Part shown: piece by piece, positions 62,257-64,000 of the stretch | Numbering within the stretch: position 1 is the first letter of the stretch | Layout of the letters: every line of letters begins with the position of its first letter | Made by a program: the position numbers and the translations under genes | Origin: Nocardioides sp. LHD-245 | GTDB taxonomy: Bacteria; Actinomycetota; Actinomycetes; Propionibacteriales; Nocardioidaceae | Length of the DNA: 64,000 nt | Assembly: GCF_030929495.1 (NCBI RefSeq) | Contig: NZ_JAVFWN010000021.1 | Span: 38,437-102,436, forward strand | Direction: 5' to 3' | Notes under the pieces: generated by a model | The model's database searches: none | What the model was told of the DNA's origin: nothing | The model's input: the letters and a program-made list of their open reading frames with translations, nothing else

Positions 62257-63528
62257 GTGTCCGTCGACACCACGCTTCTGGACGACCTCGAGTGGCGCGG
62301 CCTGCTGGCCGAGTCCACCGACCGCGAGGCGCTGCGCACAGCGCTGAGCGAGGCGAGCGTCCGGTTCTATGTGGGCTTCGACCCGACCGCGCCGAGCCTG
62401 CACATGGGCAACCTGGTCCAGATCGTCACCGCGATGCGGCTCCAGCGAGCCGGACACACCCCCTTCGCGCTCGTCGGTGGTGCCACCGGGATGATCGGCG
62501 ACCCCCGCGACTCGGGCGAGCGCACACTCAACTCCCTCGACACCGTCCAGGAGTGGACGGCGCGGGTGCGCGGCCAGATCGAGCCGTTCCTCTCCTTCGA
62601 GGGCGCGAACGCGGCGACCATGGTCAACAACCACGAGTGGACCGGGGGCCTGTCGGTCATCGCCTTCCTCCGCGACATCGGCAAGCACTTCCCGGTCAAC
62701 CGGATGCTCGCGCGGGAGACGGTGAAGCGACGGCTCGAGTCGGGCATCAGCTACACCGAGTTCTCCTACGTGCTGCTGCAGTCGATGGACTACCTCACCC
62801 TCTTCCGCGAGCGGGGCGTCACGCTCCAGTTCGGCGGATCCGACCAGTGGGGCAATCTCACCGGTGGCGTCGAGCTGATCCGCCGCGCGGAGGGTGCCAC
62901 GGCGCACGCGTTCGCCACGCCGCTCATCACCAAGGCCGACGGCACCAAGTACGGCAAGACCGAGGGCGGCGCGCTGTGGCTCGACGCCGAGATGATGCCG
63001 CCGTACGCCTTCCACCAGTTCTGGCTCAACATCGAGGACGAGAAGGTCGGCGAGCTGCTGCGGGTCTTCACCTTCCTGCCGCGGGAGCAGATCGAGGAGC
63101 TCGAGGCACGGCACGCCGAGAAGCCCTTCCTGCGTGAGGCGCAGAAGGTGCTCGCCGACGAGGTCACCACGCTGGTCCACGGCGAGGCCGAGACCGCGAA
63201 CGCCAAGGCGGCGGCCGAGGCGCTCTTCGGTGGTGGCGACGTCACCCTGCTCTCCGGTACGACGCTCGAGGCCGCGCTCGGCGAGGCCGGCGCCGTCGAC
63301 ATCGACGGCAGCGCCGGGATCCCCGACGTCGTCGAGCTGCTGACCCTGACCGGCCTGGCCAAGTCCAAGGGGGAGGCACGGCGCACGATCACGGAGGGCG
63401 GCGCGTACCTCAACAACGTGCGGGTCGACGACCCCGAGCACGTGCCCGCCGCCGCCGACCTGATCGCCTCATCATGGCTGGTACTGCGCCGCGGGAAGAA
63501 GCGGTTCGCGGGCGTGCGCGTGCGCTGA
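62257..63528 (+). CDS. tyrS: Tyrosyl-tRNA synthetase
   Basis: A 423-residue class I synthetase. The HIGH-type motif is FDPTAPSLHMGNL, the second signature is KADGTKYGKTEGGALW (KFGKS variant), and substrate-binding GGSDQWGNLTGG lies between. An S4-type RNA-binding domain closes the protein (ARRTITEGGAYLNNVRV). GTG start with AAAGGA six bases before. It is followed by a strong hairpin, then the rRNA promoters. Confidence 0.97.
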   Translation: MSVDTTLLDDLEWRGLLAESTDREALRTALSEASVRFYVGFDPTAPSLHMGNLVQIVTAMRLQRAGHTPFALVGGATGMIGDPRDSGERTLNSLDTVQEWTARVRGQIEPFLSFEGANAATMVNNHEWTGGLSVIAFLRDIGKHFPVNRMLARETVKRRLESGISYTEFSYVLLQSMDYLTLFRERGVTLQFGGSDQWGNLTGGVELIRRAEGATAHAFATPLITKADGTKYGKTEGGALWLDAEMMPPYAFHQFWLNIEDEKVGELLRVFTFLPREQIEELEARHAEKPFLREAQKVLADEVTTLVHGEAETANAKAAAEALFGGGDVTLLSGTTLEAALGEAGAVDIDGSAGIPDVVELLTLTGLAKSKGEARRTITEGGAYLNNVRVDDPEHVPAAADLIASSWLVLRRGKKRFAGVRVR

Positions 63529-63545
63529 GCCGCTCCGACATCCCC

Positions 63546-63579
63546 CTCGTGGGCGGTCCCCTCGGGGGCCGCCCACGAG
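63546..63579 (+). terminator. tyrS terminator hairpin
   Basis: CTCGTGGGCGG (63546-63556) pairs with CCGCCCACGAG (63569-63579) with an inner CCCC-TC-GGGG loop stem. It starts 17 bases after the tyrS stop. Downstream is TCGTTCCC, a weak U-run at best. Confidence 0.8.
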
Positions 63580-63641
63580 TCGTTCCCAGGCGTCTCAGCG
63601 GCCCCACTGGGACCCTGTGGCCCGGGTCACGTCGTTTCGAT

Positions 63642-63670
63642 TTGTGCTTCCGGGCGGGTGTGCGTAATGT
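63642..63670 (+). promoter_or_regulatory. rRNA operon promoter P1
   Basis: TTGTGC (-35, 63642-63647), a 17-bp spacer and TAATGT (-10, 63665-63670) lie 63 bases downstream of the tyrS terminator on the plus strand. Confidence 0.65.
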
Positions 63671-63794
63671 TCTCTTTGTCGCCGGGTGCGGCGGGAAGCA
63701 AGACGGCGGTCAGCCGGAGGGCTTCCGGCCCCGCGACCACCAAGTCTCGAACCCCTGGTTCGGACGCCGGTCAGAAAAGCAAGTCCACACGGAT

Positions 63795-63824
63795 TTGGCA
63801 CAGACCGGAGTCAGGACCTAAGGT
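63795..63824 (+). promoter_or_regulatory. rRNA operon promoter P2
   Basis: TTGGCA (-35, 63795-63800), an 18-bp spacer and TAAGGT (-10, 63819-63824), the hexamer pair typical of actinobacterial rrn P2 promoters. A tandem start 150 bp from P1 fits a growth-regulated rRNA operon. Confidence 0.72.
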
Positions 63825-63840
63825 TTCGGACTGCATCAGC

Positions 63841-63907
63841 TCGAAGACGAACTGCGCGAGACAAGCGCAGGAAACTTCGAAGCGTGTGATGTTTGAGAAC
63901 TCAACAG
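63841..63907 (+). promoter_or_regulatory. rRNA leader stem-loop and boxA-like antitermination element
   Basis: A nested hairpin (TCGAAG/CTTCGA outer arms 63841-63846 and 63875-63880; CTGCGC/GCGCAG inner arms 63852-63857 and 63865-63870) is followed by GTTTGAGAACTCAACAG (63891-63907). This matches the conserved sequence before actinobacterial 16S genes. The order stem-loop then boxA mimics Nus-dependent antitermination. The 16S gene itself begins beyond the window. Confidence 0.75.
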
Positions 63908-64000
63908 TGTGTCATGCATAGATTGTTGTGACGTTTGTGTGCACTCGGATCTTGATGGTTTGGGTGTGTGTTTTCGGCAATGATGATTCTGATGACAGTT
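63908..64000 (+). other. rRNA leader up to the window edge
   Basis: T/G-rich leader with no coding capacity, ending GATGACAGTT. No 16S start is visible, so the rRNA gene lies to the right of the window. Confidence 0.7.

Overview
The window is a high-GC actinobacterial chromosome segment. Gene content and order point to the Propionibacteriales, most likely Nocardioides or a close relative. The main evidence is the phoH-ybeY-CBS/CNNM-cytidine-deaminase-like-era-recO-uppS block, a single-chain glycyl-tRNA synthetase, Septum_form lipoproteins, a 10-methyl-fatty-acid (tmsA/tmsB-like) pair, frequent GTG starts and many ATGA/GTGA overlaps. It is largely core chromosome with a few accessory insertions, and it ends in the promoter and leader of an rRNA operon whose 16S gene lies beyond base 64000.

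Layout. 1-6.3 kb: a partial AlkZ-like gene, a GerMN lipoprotein, a HIT protein, phoH, ybeY, a CNNM/CorC protein, an MBL hydrolase with a DUF1330 protein, and a degenerate cytidine deaminase. 6.3-9.9 kb: an ABC-2 exporter with its NarL-type two-component system. 9.9-14.5 kb: a tmsAB-like lipid-methylation pair, a siderophore-interacting protein and era. 14.5-16.9 kb: two tandem Septum_form lipoproteins and a flavodoxin-like protein. 16.9-22 kb: leuA behind a leader-peptide attenuator, an alpha/beta hydrolase, recO and uppS. 22-25.4 kb: a zinc ABC importer (znuACB) with a promoter/operator arranged for a leaderless transcript. 25.4-30.9 kb: glyS, dusB, a secreted peptidase-like protein and a VapBC-type toxin-antitoxin pair. 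30.9-37.8 kb: dgt, a cell-surface protein, an L,D-transpeptidase, dnaG interrupted by a 313-residue intein, and tRNA-Asn. 38-41.5 kb: a large secreted M14 carboxypeptidase under a consensus CRP-type site. 41.5-50 kb: an OmpR-type two-component system driving a MacAB-like efflux operon that encodes two adaptor proteins. 50-57.3 kb: an APH-like kinase, a CAU tRNA, a double-TetR regulator and a 1275-residue secreted protein of unknown function. 57.3-64 kb: a PIG-L deacetylase, a DUF72 protein, an orphan adenine methyltransferase, a receptor kinase next to its truncated pseudokinase paralogue, tyrS and the rRNA promoters.

The most notable items are: the intein placed immediately before a zinc-ligand cysteine of DnaG; an 11-bp-phased CACAG direct-repeat array in front of three transcription units of the two-component/efflux locus; the kinase-pseudokinase tandem; the 1275-residue secreted protein with a hydrophobic segment followed by a coiled coil; the two-HTH TetR protein; and the apparent leaderless promoters of znuA and the toxin-antitoxin operon. 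All functional statements come from reading motifs and recalling families; no database search was run.
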